Origin: Pseudomonadota bacterium
GTDB lineage: Bacteria > Pseudomonadota > Gammaproteobacteria > Pseudomonadales > Pseudomonadaceae
Direction: 5' to 3'
Assembly (NCBI GenBank): GCA_023388335.1
Contig: JAEWGL010000091.1
Coordinates: 1-64,000, forward strand
Length of the DNA: 64,000 nucleotides
Positions 41,659 to 49,279 of the stretch are shown here, piece by piece (position 1 is the first letter of the stretch; every line of letters starts with the position of its first letter). Under the pieces are notes generated by a model that had not been told where the DNA came from, did not search any database, and saw nothing but the letters and a program-made list of their open reading frames with translations. A program made the translations under genes and the position numbers.

Positions 41659-42690
41659 TTACACGTCCTTGCCCGGCACGTTGCGCGCAGAGCCGTTGCG
41701 CCGGTCCGATTCACCCCAGCCGAGCCAATGCGACGGTTCGCGGGTATCGCCTACCCGGCGCCAGCGCCCTTCCTGCTGCGCCGTGATCGGGAAGCCACCG
41801 ACAAAGTCGATCATCTCGCCCTTCTCGTCCGGTAGGAACTCCCATTCCTCCTTGCCTTCCAGCACGATTCGGGCGGACTTCAGGAAGTAGCTACCGTCCT
41901 TGTGCTCGGTCTGGCCTTCGATGTCGGTGGTGACCCGAACTTCGCCTTTTTCGTTGTTGAAGAAGGCATAGCCGAGGTGATCGTGACCAACCATGAACGA
42001 GCCGGTATCCCAGGTGCCGTCGGTGTACACGGTGACGAAGGACCACCAGATCACATGCTTGTTGTTGTTCACCACCAGGTCTTTCTTGAAATGGATGGCG
42101 CCGCCTTCAGCCATGTAGAACTGGTCCAGTGCCAATGCGCCCTTGACTGGTCGGCCCTCACACACGCCCGCCACATCCCACAGCTGTGAAACGTAGAAGG
42201 TGCCCCACTCCACACCCGGCAAGTACCACTGCAACCCCGGCCCAAGCAAACGCCCCTCGATATGAAACAGGCCTTCCTCCTTCCAGGTCAGGCGTTCGCT
42301 GCTGGCGGTGATTTCCCAGCCGTTGCCCGGCTCGCCCGGTTGGCTGGCCCAACGCGTGGTGTCACCCTCCAGGCTGTGCACGGGCATGGGTGTCAGCGCC
42401 TGCTTGGCCATCTTTTCGTGGTCCATGCGCAGGTTGATATTGTCGACGTGATTGTTCAGGTAGAAGAACTTGGTCGGGTTCGGCGTGCCATTGGGGGCCA
42501 TCAGCGAACGAACGAAGGAGTAGATGTTGCCTTGCTCATCGCGCACCGACCCGAACGGCGAACTTTTGCTCAGGCGCAGGCCGAAAAAACCGCGCTCGGC
42601 CGACATCGAGGCACCGCTCACCTTGTGCGGGCCCACCAGTTGTTGAAAGCCGAAATCACCACGCTCAGGAATGGTTTTGAACGTTCTCAT
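41659..42690 (-). CDS. Unrecognised 343-residue protein, possibly AttH/CrtC-like beta-barrel
   Basis: No firm family. The sequence is rich in aromatic residues and alternating beta-strand patterns (FHIEGRLLGPGLQWYLPGVEWGTFYVSQLW, VIWWSFVTVYTDGTWDTGSFMVGHDHLGYAFF), with no signal peptide or membrane helix. The layout recalls tandem lipocalin-like AttH/CrtC (hydroxyneurosporene synthase, tocopherol cyclase) proteins that hydrate or isomerise isoprenoid double bonds. This likeness is by eye only. It sits 57 bp after the DitU-like P450 gene, so a role in isomerising non-aromatic abietanes is attractive. Confidence 0.6.
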   Translation of the reverse strand: MRTFKTIPERGDFGFQQLVGPHKVSGASMSAERGFFGLRLSKSSPFGSVRDEQGNIYSFVRSLMAPNGTPNPTKFFYLNNHVDNINLRMDHEKMAKQALTPMPVHSLEGDTTRWASQPGEPGNGWEITASSERLTWKEEGLFHIEGRLLGPGLQWYLPGVEWGTFYVSQLWDVAGVCEGRPVKGALALDQFYMAEGGAIHFKKDLVVNNNKHVIWWSFVTVYTDGTWDTGSFMVGHDHLGYAFFNNEKGEVRVTTDIEGQTEHKDGSYFLKSARIVLEGKEEWEFLPDEKGEMIDFVGGFPITAQQEGRWRRVGDTREPSHWLGWGESDRRNGSARNVPGKDV

Positions 42691-42747
42691 AGTGCCCTCT
42701 TTTGTTTTTGTAAGGCTGCAAAGCTGACTGCTGTGTCTAGGGCTGGC

Positions 42748-44025
42748 TCAGTCCCAGATCACTGGAAGCTTGGATACACCGCGCAGTTGCGCGCCGCCGA
42801 TCACCGGCAGCGGCTGGCTGGGGTCAAGGCGCAGGTTGGGAAACAGGTCGAGGATGGCGTTGATCGCGCAACTGATCTCGACCTTGGCGACAAATTGGCC
42901 GATGCACATGTGCGGGCCGAAGCCGAAGCCAAAGGAAGGTTTGGGCTTGCGATCGATGTCGAAGACGTCGGGAGCCTCGAAGGCGTCCTCGTCACGGTTG
43001 GCCGACACCACCATGCACTGCACGAACGAACCCTTGGGGATTTTCACGCCGTGGAACTCGACGTCCTTGGCCGTTTCGCGCACCTTGAAGGTGGCCACCG
43101 GCTCGAAGCGAGTGGTTTCGTCCATCAGCTTGGCAATCAGGCTGCGGTCAGCCTTGACCCGCTCCAGCAAGCCCGGTGTGGTCAGCAGCAAGGTCATTAC
43201 CGAGCCGAACATGCGCGTGGTGGTTTCGCCGGCAGCCGGCAGCAACGAGCGGGTAAAGGTAATGACCTCGTGGTCGTCAAGCGTGCGCCCTTCATACTCG
43301 GCGCGCAGCAGGCGGCCCACCACATCGTCGCCCTGGCTGCCTTCCTTCCTGCGTTGCACCACGACTTCAGCCAGCGCGTCATACAATCCCTTTACCGCGA
43401 TGCCGGCCTGGCGACGCGCCTCGACCATCTTGCTCGGGTCGATCTGGTTCCCCCCCACGATAGCCAGTGCCCAGGCAGCGTACTGCTTGTAGTTGGACGG
43501 GTCGTCGGTGGGGAACCCCATCAGTGCGTACATGATGCGAATCGGCAGCTCGAGGCCGAACTTCATCAAGTCGGCTTTTTTCGCCGGCAACATTGGTCGG
43601 ATGTACTCTTCGCGGATCACCTGGTCGATCTGCGGGCGCCACTTGTTGACGGTTTCCGGCATGAACGCCGGTTGTAACAGGGCGCGCACCTTGCGGTGTT
43701 CTTCGCCGTCCATGGCCAGGATGATCAGGCCATCGAAAAACGCGCCCAGACCCTCGGCAATGAAGCCGCTGGTGTAGGTGGCGCCGTCGCGTAGCACGCT
43801 CATCACATCCTGGTACTTGAACAACGCGAAGGTCGGGCGCGTGCCCTGCTGAGTGCCCGCATTGGTCGGCACGCCGAACTGGGTGATGAAATCGCCTTCG
43901 TAGATGGGTGATTTCAACCGTTGCTCGCGGCACACCGCGTGAATGTCCAGATCGGTACCGCGGTACATTTCCGACACAGCGTTGTAGGCCGTTGCCAGGT
44001 CCAGGGCTGCACTTTGGTTGCTCAT
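42748..44025 (-). CDS. ditU: Cytochrome P450, CYP226A-like (DitU; abietic acid branch)
   Basis: 425 residues from ATG 44025 with GGGAG six bases upstream; the longer frame upstream is antisense. I-helix LLPAAGETTTRMFG, ExxR as ETTR, haem loop FGFGPHMCIGQF. It is the same length as DitQ with long identical stretches (SGFIAEGLGAFFDGL, DIDRKPKPSFGFGFGP), so the two are recent paralogues. In LB400 DitU is required for abietic but not dehydroabietic acid. Assigned DitU because DitQ is fixed by its place beside ditP. It heads a unit with the unknown protein, SDR and MFS genes, and has a TetR gene divergent. Confidence 0.85.
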   Translation of the reverse strand: MSNQSAALDLATAYNAVSEMYRGTDLDIHAVCREQRLKSPIYEGDFITQFGVPTNAGTQQGTRPTFALFKYQDVMSVLRDGATYTSGFIAEGLGAFFDGLIILAMDGEEHRKVRALLQPAFMPETVNKWRPQIDQVIREEYIRPMLPAKKADLMKFGLELPIRIMYALMGFPTDDPSNYKQYAAWALAIVGGNQIDPSKMVEARRQAGIAVKGLYDALAEVVVQRRKEGSQGDDVVGRLLRAEYEGRTLDDHEVITFTRSLLPAAGETTTRMFGSVMTLLLTTPGLLERVKADRSLIAKLMDETTRFEPVATFKVRETAKDVEFHGVKIPKGSFVQCMVVSANRDEDAFEAPDVFDIDRKPKPSFGFGFGPHMCIGQFVAKVEISCAINAILDLFPNLRLDPSQPLPVIGGAQLRGVSKLPVIWD

Positions 44026-44140
44026 CAGGATCTCCCGTGTTGTTTTTATTCTTGCCTGCGCGCCGATATTTCTGCGCTTTACGAAGGATGTATCGCCTGC
44101 CAACCTATGGTATGCGCTTGCCCGTGAGCGGGTCCCCCGA

Positions 44141-44165
44141 TTCGTTTGACTCGGGGTCAAACGAA
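44141..44165. promoter_or_regulatory. Perfect operator palindrome between ditU and tetR
   Basis: TTCGTTTGAC (44141-44150), 5-bp spacer, GTCAAACGAA (44156-44165): a perfect 10-bp inverted repeat in the 204-bp divergent region. Its size fits a TetR-family dimer pair. It differs from the island-wide dyad, so this branch has its own control. Confidence 0.8.
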
Positions 44166-44229
44166 GGCAGTCGGGTAAATGCTTCAAGGTGTGAACAACA
44201 AGCGCCAACACCGGCATGAGGAGTCCAGG

Positions 44230-44895
44230 GTGGTAGTCAAAGCAACAGACGGTGTCGAACAGGGCAAACGCAGCACGATGAAACGCCTGCTCACGGCTGC
44301 GCGCGTAGAGTTCGCCAAAAAAGGCCTGGCTGGGGCACGGGTGGAAGAAATAGCCCGGGAGGCCGGCGTCACCAAACAGCTGGTCTACCACTATTACGGC
44401 TCCAAGGAAGGCCTGTTCGTAGCGGTGCTGGACGAGTCGTCGAGCCACATCATGTCCGAGCTGGTGAACCTGGAGGTCGAGCAACTGCCACCGCCTGTGG
44501 CGCTGCGTGCCGTGCTCAATCACTTCTTCGACCAGTACCGGCTCGACCCCTTCCTCGGCAGCCTGGCGCTGGAGGGCATTCGCTATCACGACGCCCACGA
44601 AACACCTCGTAATCATTTCCAGGAAATGGCGCCGGCGCTGATTGCCAAGCTCGACGCCATCCTGCGCAGAGGCGCCGCCAGCGGGGATTTTCGTGCCGAC
44701 ATCAACCCGCGCCTGCTGCTGGCCTGTGCCTCGCTGGTGACCACGGGCTGGTTCACCAACCGCTATTCGATGTCGACCCTCGCCGGCCTGGATACCGACT
44801 CTGCCGAAGGCATGATCACCTGGCGCCAGTACTCGGCCGACTTCGTCATTGCGAGCCTGTCACTGGGCGCAGAAAAGAAAACCGGCAGCGTCTGA
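44230..44895 (+). CDS. TetR-family regulator of the P450 branch
   Basis: 221 residues from GTG 44230, with GAGGAG six bases upstream; the ATG at 44179 lacks a ribosome site. Helix-turn-helix: ARVEEIAREAGVTKQLVYHYYGSKEGLFVAVL. The C-terminal part (PRNHFQEMAPALIAKLDAIL, LACASLVTTGWFTNRYSM) resembles the TetR_C of fatty-acid and terpenoid-responsive regulators. It probably represses itself and the divergent P450 unit through the perfect palindrome 65 bp upstream. Confidence 0.88.
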   Translation: MVVKATDGVEQGKRSTMKRLLTAARVEFAKKGLAGARVEEIAREAGVTKQLVYHYYGSKEGLFVAVLDESSSHIMSELVNLEVEQLPPPVALRAVLNHFFDQYRLDPFLGSLALEGIRYHDAHETPRNHFQEMAPALIAKLDAILRRGAASGDFRADINPRLLLACASLVTTGWFTNRYSMSTLAGLDTDSAEGMITWRQYSADFVIASLSLGAEKKTGSV

Positions 44896-44906
44896 CGGCT
44901 GCCGGT
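44881..44906. terminator. Bidirectional terminator between tetR and the flavoprotein gene
   Basis: ACCGGCAGC (44881-44889) pairs with GCTGCCGGT (44898-44906) around an 8-base loop that includes the tetR stop. A-rich sequence precedes and TTT follows, so it can serve both converging genes. Confidence 0.8.
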
Positions 44907-44942
44907 TTCGTCTGCCTGCGGCCCCTGTAGACGGGGCGCGTT

Positions 44943-46547
44943 TCAGCGCCGCGACTTGCTCAGGTAGCGGCTGACCCGCCTGGCCGCCAGCCGGCCAGCC
45001 ATGCCATTGACCCCGCCCCCCGGATGGATACCGGCACTGCCCAGGTAGAGCCCCGCCACCGGCAAGGTGTCGCCGCCCAGGCCATGCGCCGGGCGCATGG
45101 TACTGGAGCGCATCGAGGTGGTGTCGATATGCACCACGCAACCGTTCACGGTATTTAGACGCGCAGTGAAATCCGGGGCGGCCTCGACGCGGCGGCCTAT
45201 GACCTGCCCCTCGATGCCTCCGACATAGTCGTACAGCTGCTCGATCACCTGGTCGGCGACCCGCTCACGCAGCGCATCCCAGCCTTCGTTGGGGTTGACC
45301 GGCATCACAGGCGGATAGATGTAGAGCACGTCCTGGCCTGCGGGCGCCTGTGAAGGGTCAGCAGCGCTGGGCGCGGCCACGGTGATGTAGGGCAGCGTGG
45401 GCACTTCTCCACGTGCGCAGGCCGCGAAGTTCTCCAGTACGGCCTCTTCAGTGCCGATCAGCAGGCACGTCTTGCGCAAATCGATGCCATCGCCGCGAAC
45501 CGCCTCGAACCGCGGCAGCGAAATCTGCCCACGCAATGCGACATCCACTTTCAATGGGCCCGAGCCTCTGGCATTGGCCGGCGCCATGGCGATGCGCGTC
45601 AGCAGGTGTCTGGGGATCTGTCCGGGTGTGACCATTTCCAGCGCAGGCTTGGGATGGCAGCCGGCAATCACGGCGCGGGCGGAAAACTCACGGCCATCGG
45701 CCAGTTTCACGCCTTTGATCTGGCCATTGCTGGCAACGATTTCAGTGACGCTGGCCGACACTAGCACCTGGCCGCCCAACGCCTCCAGGCGGGCCTGCAT
45801 GGCATTGCTCAACTGCTGCATGCCACCGATCACGCGCCCCACGCCAAACCGGTGCAGGAACCCCAGCAGGGCGTAATAGATCCCGCCGCCGTCAACGCTG
45901 ATATCACCCGCAAGGCCGGTGAGTGCACACATCGCCGAACGGGTGATCGGGTGCTCGAACCGCTCGCGCGCCGCCTGCAATGCCGAACCCGTCATCAGCG
46001 CCATCAATTCGGGCTTCAAGGCCTTGTGCTTGATCGCCGTGCCGACCATCCTGAGTTTTACCCCCAGATTGGCCCGGGCCGGGTCGACCCGCATCATCGG
46101 CAGCGCGATATCGAGGAACAGGTCGATGACGTTCATGAATTCGAGAAACGCGTCGGCGTCCCTGGGGCTGAAACGGCGAATCTCGGCGGCGGTCTGCTCG
46201 CGATCGCGCCAGAAGATCAGCGACTGGCCGTCCGGGTGCAGGTACACATACCCCGGCGCCAGCTCCACCGACTTGAAGCCGTGTTGCTCCAGGCCAAGCT
46301 CCGCCGGCACGTGAGCGTGCACGCGCATCGACATCATGTCCAGCGCGCAGGGGTGGACCAGGTGCTGCGGCGCTTCAGGTATCAGGTAGCCCGAGGAGGC
46401 CATGCCGCCCACCTTGTCCAGGGCCTCCAGCACCAGCACCTTCTTGCCTTCCATGCCCAGGTAGCAGCCGGCAGACAGGCCATTGGTGCCGCCGCCGACC
46501 ACGATCACATCGAAATCAGTGTTTTCTGCAGGTTGCTTCTGGTTCAT
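44943..46547 (-). CDS. Phytoene-desaturase-like FAD oxidoreductase
   Basis: 534 residues from ATG 46547 (GGAAG six bases upstream). N-terminal FAD motif DVIVVGGGTNGLSAGCYLGMEGKKVLVLEALDKVGGMASS; C-terminal GLYLGSAGIHPGGGVNGMAGRLAARRV is the FAD contact shared by carotenoid desaturases and PYROXD2-like proteins. Relatives insert or isomerise double bonds in isoprenoids. Mutant work on BKME-9 shows abietic and palustric acids are aromatised before DitA acts, but no enzyme was named for it; this flavoprotein is a good candidate for C-ring dehydrogenation. It heads a unit with SDR, hydratase and VOC genes. Confidence 0.85.
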   Translation of the reverse strand: MNQKQPAENTDFDVIVVGGGTNGLSAGCYLGMEGKKVLVLEALDKVGGMASSGYLIPEAPQHLVHPCALDMMSMRVHAHVPAELGLEQHGFKSVELAPGYVYLHPDGQSLIFWRDREQTAAEIRRFSPRDADAFLEFMNVIDLFLDIALPMMRVDPARANLGVKLRMVGTAIKHKALKPELMALMTGSALQAARERFEHPITRSAMCALTGLAGDISVDGGGIYYALLGFLHRFGVGRVIGGMQQLSNAMQARLEALGGQVLVSASVTEIVASNGQIKGVKLADGREFSARAVIAGCHPKPALEMVTPGQIPRHLLTRIAMAPANARGSGPLKVDVALRGQISLPRFEAVRGDGIDLRKTCLLIGTEEAVLENFAACARGEVPTLPYITVAAPSAADPSQAPAGQDVLYIYPPVMPVNPNEGWDALRERVADQVIEQLYDYVGGIEGQVIGRRVEAAPDFTARLNTVNGCVVHIDTTSMRSSTMRPAHGLGGDTLPVAGLYLGSAGIHPGGGVNGMAGRLAARRVSRYLSKSRR

Positions 46548-46604
46548 CACATGCTTCCATGTCGAAGGTCAGCCGGGGCGACGCAGCACGCGTCGCAGCC
46601 CGGG

Positions 46605-47426
46605 TCACATGCCAGTGCGGCCCATCTGCGCAAACAGCGAGCGCATGGCCACCAATGAAGGGGTGTGGGTACTGAAGCCGCCATCGGCGACCAGCGTGCT
46701 GCCGGTGACGAAGGACGATTCATCGCTGGCCAGGAACGCCACGACATCGGCAATCTGGCGCGGGGTACCCAATTCGGCGGTACAGTGGTTGTCGCGCAGA
46801 ATGTCCAGCAACGCCGGCGGCATGGCGTGCTCGGAGGGCGCCAGGCCGATCTGCACGGCATTGCCGCGAATACCCTGCTTGCCGTACTGCGAGGCCACCA
46901 TTCGGGGTAGCATCATCAAGCCGGCCTTGGAGGTGGCGTAGCCCGTCAGGGACATGTCGCCCTGCATGCCGAGCCCTGAGGTCGCGAAAATGATCGAACC
47001 CTTGCCGTGTTCCAGCATGGCCGGAATCACATGCTTGGTGCACAGCACCGCCCCGCGCAGGTTGACGGCGATGGCGCGGTCCCAGGCCGCCATGTCAAGG
47101 TTGACGAAGTCGCGGTCTGCCTCGCGCTGCTCGGCATTGAGGATTGCCGCATTGTTGTGCAGTACGTCGATGCGACCAAACCGCTGCCTGACCTGGGCAA
47201 CCATCGCCTGGACGTCGGCCTCCGACGACACGTCGGTGCGAATCGCCAGCGCCTGATGCCCTTCGTCGAGCAGCGATTGGGCAACCGCCGTGGCCCCGTC
47301 CAGGTTGATGTCGACCACGGCGATGCTCGCGCCATGGGAGGCCAGCACGCGGGCGCATTCTGCCCCCAACCCGCCACCGGCGCCCGTGATGATGGCCACC
47401 CGCCCTGCCAGCTTGCCTGTACTCAT
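46605..47426 (-). CDS. Short-chain dehydrogenase/reductase
   Basis: 273 residues from ATG 47426. TGAGGGLGAE, VVDINLDG (Asp after strand 2, so NAD(H)), NNAAI, Ser in FATSGLGMQG, and YATSK are all in place. Classical alcohol or hydroxyacyl dehydrogenase. It lies 57 bp before the flavoprotein gene and 31 bp after the enoyl-CoA hydratase gene on the same strand. One of seven SDRs in the island; substrate cannot be told. Confidence 0.9.
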   Translation of the reverse strand: MSTGKLAGRVAIITGAGGGLGAECARVLASHGASIAVVDINLDGATAVAQSLLDEGHQALAIRTDVSSEADVQAMVAQVRQRFGRIDVLHNNAAILNAEQREADRDFVNLDMAAWDRAIAVNLRGAVLCTKHVIPAMLEHGKGSIIFATSGLGMQGDMSLTGYATSKAGLMMLPRMVASQYGKQGIRGNAVQIGLAPSEHAMPPALLDILRDNHCTAELGTPRQIADVVAFLASDESSFVTGSTLVADGGFSTHTPSLVAMRSLFAQMGRTGM

Positions 47427-47457
47427 GTGGATTTCCTTGTTGTTGTAAGTGGACCTG

Positions 47458-48267
47458 TCACTCGCCGGTGAAACGCGGCTCACGCCGTTCGCTGAAGGCC
47501 TGGGCGGCCTCGCGCGCGTCGTGGGTAGGTGCCAGCAGCGCGAACAAGTCGAGCTCCAGGTTCAGTCCGCTCTTGAGGTCCAACTCCAGCGCGGCACGGG
47601 CCGCCTGCTTGACGAAGGCCGATGCGGTGGGCGGCTTGGCGGCGATACGCCGGGCAAAGGTGGTGACCTCCTCCAGCAGGCCGTGGTTGTCGCTGGCCAC
47701 CCGGCTGACCAGCCCGATGCGCTGCGCTTGCTCTGCATTCATGCGATCACCAGAGAGCAGCATGTCCAGCGCCTGACCCGGCGCGACCACGCGGGACAAC
47801 CGTTGCGTGCCCCCGCCACCGGGAATCAGTCCAAGGCCCGTCTCCGGCAGCGCGAAGACCGCGTTGGGCGCGGCAAAGCGAATGTCGCAGGCGAGTGCCA
47901 GCTCCAGCCCGCCGCCCATGCAATAGCCGTGAATGGCCGCGATCACCGGTTTGGCAATGCCATCCAGTGCTTCGATCCAGCGCACCTTTTCCATGCGCTG
48001 GCGCACCTGCAGGCTGGATTCGGGGCCACGGCGTTCCTTGATATCGGCACCGGCGCAAAAGCCCCGCTCGCCTTCACCACGGATTACGATCACGCGAATG
48101 TCAGGGTCTTGCTGCAACTGTGCCAGCGCCTGTGGCACGCCCAGGCGAATAGCATCGTTTATGGCATTGATCTGGTTCGGTCGAGTCAGCACCACCCAGC
48201 CGACCCTGGCATCACGCTCAATACGTACCGCCTCGTTGATCACCTGCTCACTCTGCGCTGTGCTCAT
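47458..48267 (-). CDS. Enoyl-CoA hydratase (crotonase family)
   Basis: 269 residues from ATG 48267, overlapping the VOC stop (ATGA). Unlike the copy at 8856-9656, both catalytic Glu are kept: HGYCMGGGLELALACD and PETGLGLIPGGGGTQRL; the oxyanion motif is RGFCAGADIKE. It should hydrate a trans-2-enoyl-CoA. Coupled to the VOC gene and upstream of an SDR that could take the 3-hydroxy product. Confidence 0.92.
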   Translation of the reverse strand: MSTAQSEQVINEAVRIERDARVGWVVLTRPNQINAINDAIRLGVPQALAQLQQDPDIRVIVIRGEGERGFCAGADIKERRGPESSLQVRQRMEKVRWIEALDGIAKPVIAAIHGYCMGGGLELALACDIRFAAPNAVFALPETGLGLIPGGGGTQRLSRVVAPGQALDMLLSGDRMNAEQAQRIGLVSRVASDNHGLLEEVTTFARRIAAKPPTASAFVKQAARAALELDLKSGLNLELDLFALLAPTHDAREAAQAFSERREPRFTGE

Positions 48268-49235
48268 GCAGGGCACTCCTCGAACTCGAACACCTGGCCG
48301 TTGAGCTCCTGGGGGTCGACCTTGATCAAGGCCCGGCCGCCCACTGCCTCAGAAGATTCGATCCACTGGAAGCGGGTGCCACGGGCGCGCAAGTCCTCGG
48401 CCTTGGCGGCCAGGTCGTTGACGCCGATGCGGATGTAATAGGGGCCCGGGCCCCAGTTGTTGAGGTAATGGCCGGCATCGGTATTCCAATAGGTGGCCTC
48501 CAGCACATCGAGGGTGGCGCTGTTGGGTACGCTGAAACCCATGCGCGCGCGGCGGTAGCCTTCGCCACGAATATGCTCCACGGGCCCGCTCGGTTCCCAG
48601 TCAAGGTTGGTGGAGACCTTGCGCAGGGTCTCATCCAGGTCGCGCACCAGGAACCCACGGGCAGTGACGCGCACCATGTCGCCCGGTTTAAGGTCGCGCG
48701 GCTGAACCGGCGGCAACTGGTAGGTTTCCGCTGGCATCTGCAACGGTTCGGTCGGCATGATCTCGATGCACAGGCCGCCATCCACGGACGGCTGGTAATA
48801 GGGACTCTCGGGCGTCGCACCGAGCCACAAGCGATCGAATGGCATTTCCGGGGTGCGTTGCGCCATACGGAACGGCAGGCGGCGGCGCATCAGCTTGTCC
48901 ACCAGCGCATCGAACTTGTCGCCGTGCAGGGCCAGCACGATGGAGTGGGTAAGCATGGGGCGGTGATGGCCCTGGAAGTCCTTCAGGCTCTCAAGGAAAT
49001 CATGAAACAGCGGGTCACCCGGGTTGGGGCGATCCAGGTGCCACTGCGGCTCGATGCGCGTGGGCGACACTGCCAGGGACTTGTGCACGCGCAGAAAGTG
49101 CGCGATGTAGGGGTGATTGTCGAACGCCTGGCGCCAGCGTTCGTGCTTGTAGACACCGAGCTTGTCGACCAGCATTTCCGTCATGCCGTCCGGGTCCGGA
49201 ACCATCATGTCGGCACTCATCAATAATTCGAACAT
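48264..49235 (-). CDS. VOC-superfamily protein, not a standard extradiol dioxygenase
   Basis: 323 residues, two VOC-like modules (MFELLMSADMMVPDPDGMTEMLVDKLGV; then GFLVRDLDETLRKVSTNLDW with YYIRIGVNDLAAKAEDLRARGTRFQWI and FEFEE at the end). The His-His-Glu triad seen in DitC is not apparent at matching places. Possible roles are isomerase, epimerase, hydratase or a binding protein. It is translated into an enoyl-CoA hydratase and follows the RND gene by 45 bp. Confidence 0.75.
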   Translation of the reverse strand: MFELLMSADMMVPDPDGMTEMLVDKLGVYKHERWRQAFDNHPYIAHFLRVHKSLAVSPTRIEPQWHLDRPNPGDPLFHDFLESLKDFQGHHRPMLTHSIVLALHGDKFDALVDKLMRRRLPFRMAQRTPEMPFDRLWLGATPESPYYQPSVDGGLCIEIMPTEPLQMPAETYQLPPVQPRDLKPGDMVRVTARGFLVRDLDETLRKVSTNLDWEPSGPVEHIRGEGYRRARMGFSVPNSATLDVLEATYWNTDAGHYLNNWGPGPYYIRIGVNDLAAKAEDLRARGTRFQWIESSEAVGGRALIKVDPQELNGQVFEFEECPA

Positions 49236-49279
49236 TTCTCTCTCCTCGAAAGGGTTGGCAAGGCCTGTATCCGGCCTTT

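Noticed and set aside
42262..43677. A 471-codon plus-strand open frame
   Set aside because: Antisense to ditU and the adjacent gene, with sequence like the ditQ antisense frame because the two P450 genes are paralogous.
44026..44616. N-terminal extension of the ditU frame
   Set aside because: It runs through the divergent tetR gene and its operator. ATG 44025 has a proper ribosome site and gives the same length as DitQ.
48264..49235. A second extradiol ring-cleavage dioxygenase
   Set aside because: VOC fold is likely, but I could not find the His-His-Glu iron triad at the expected places.
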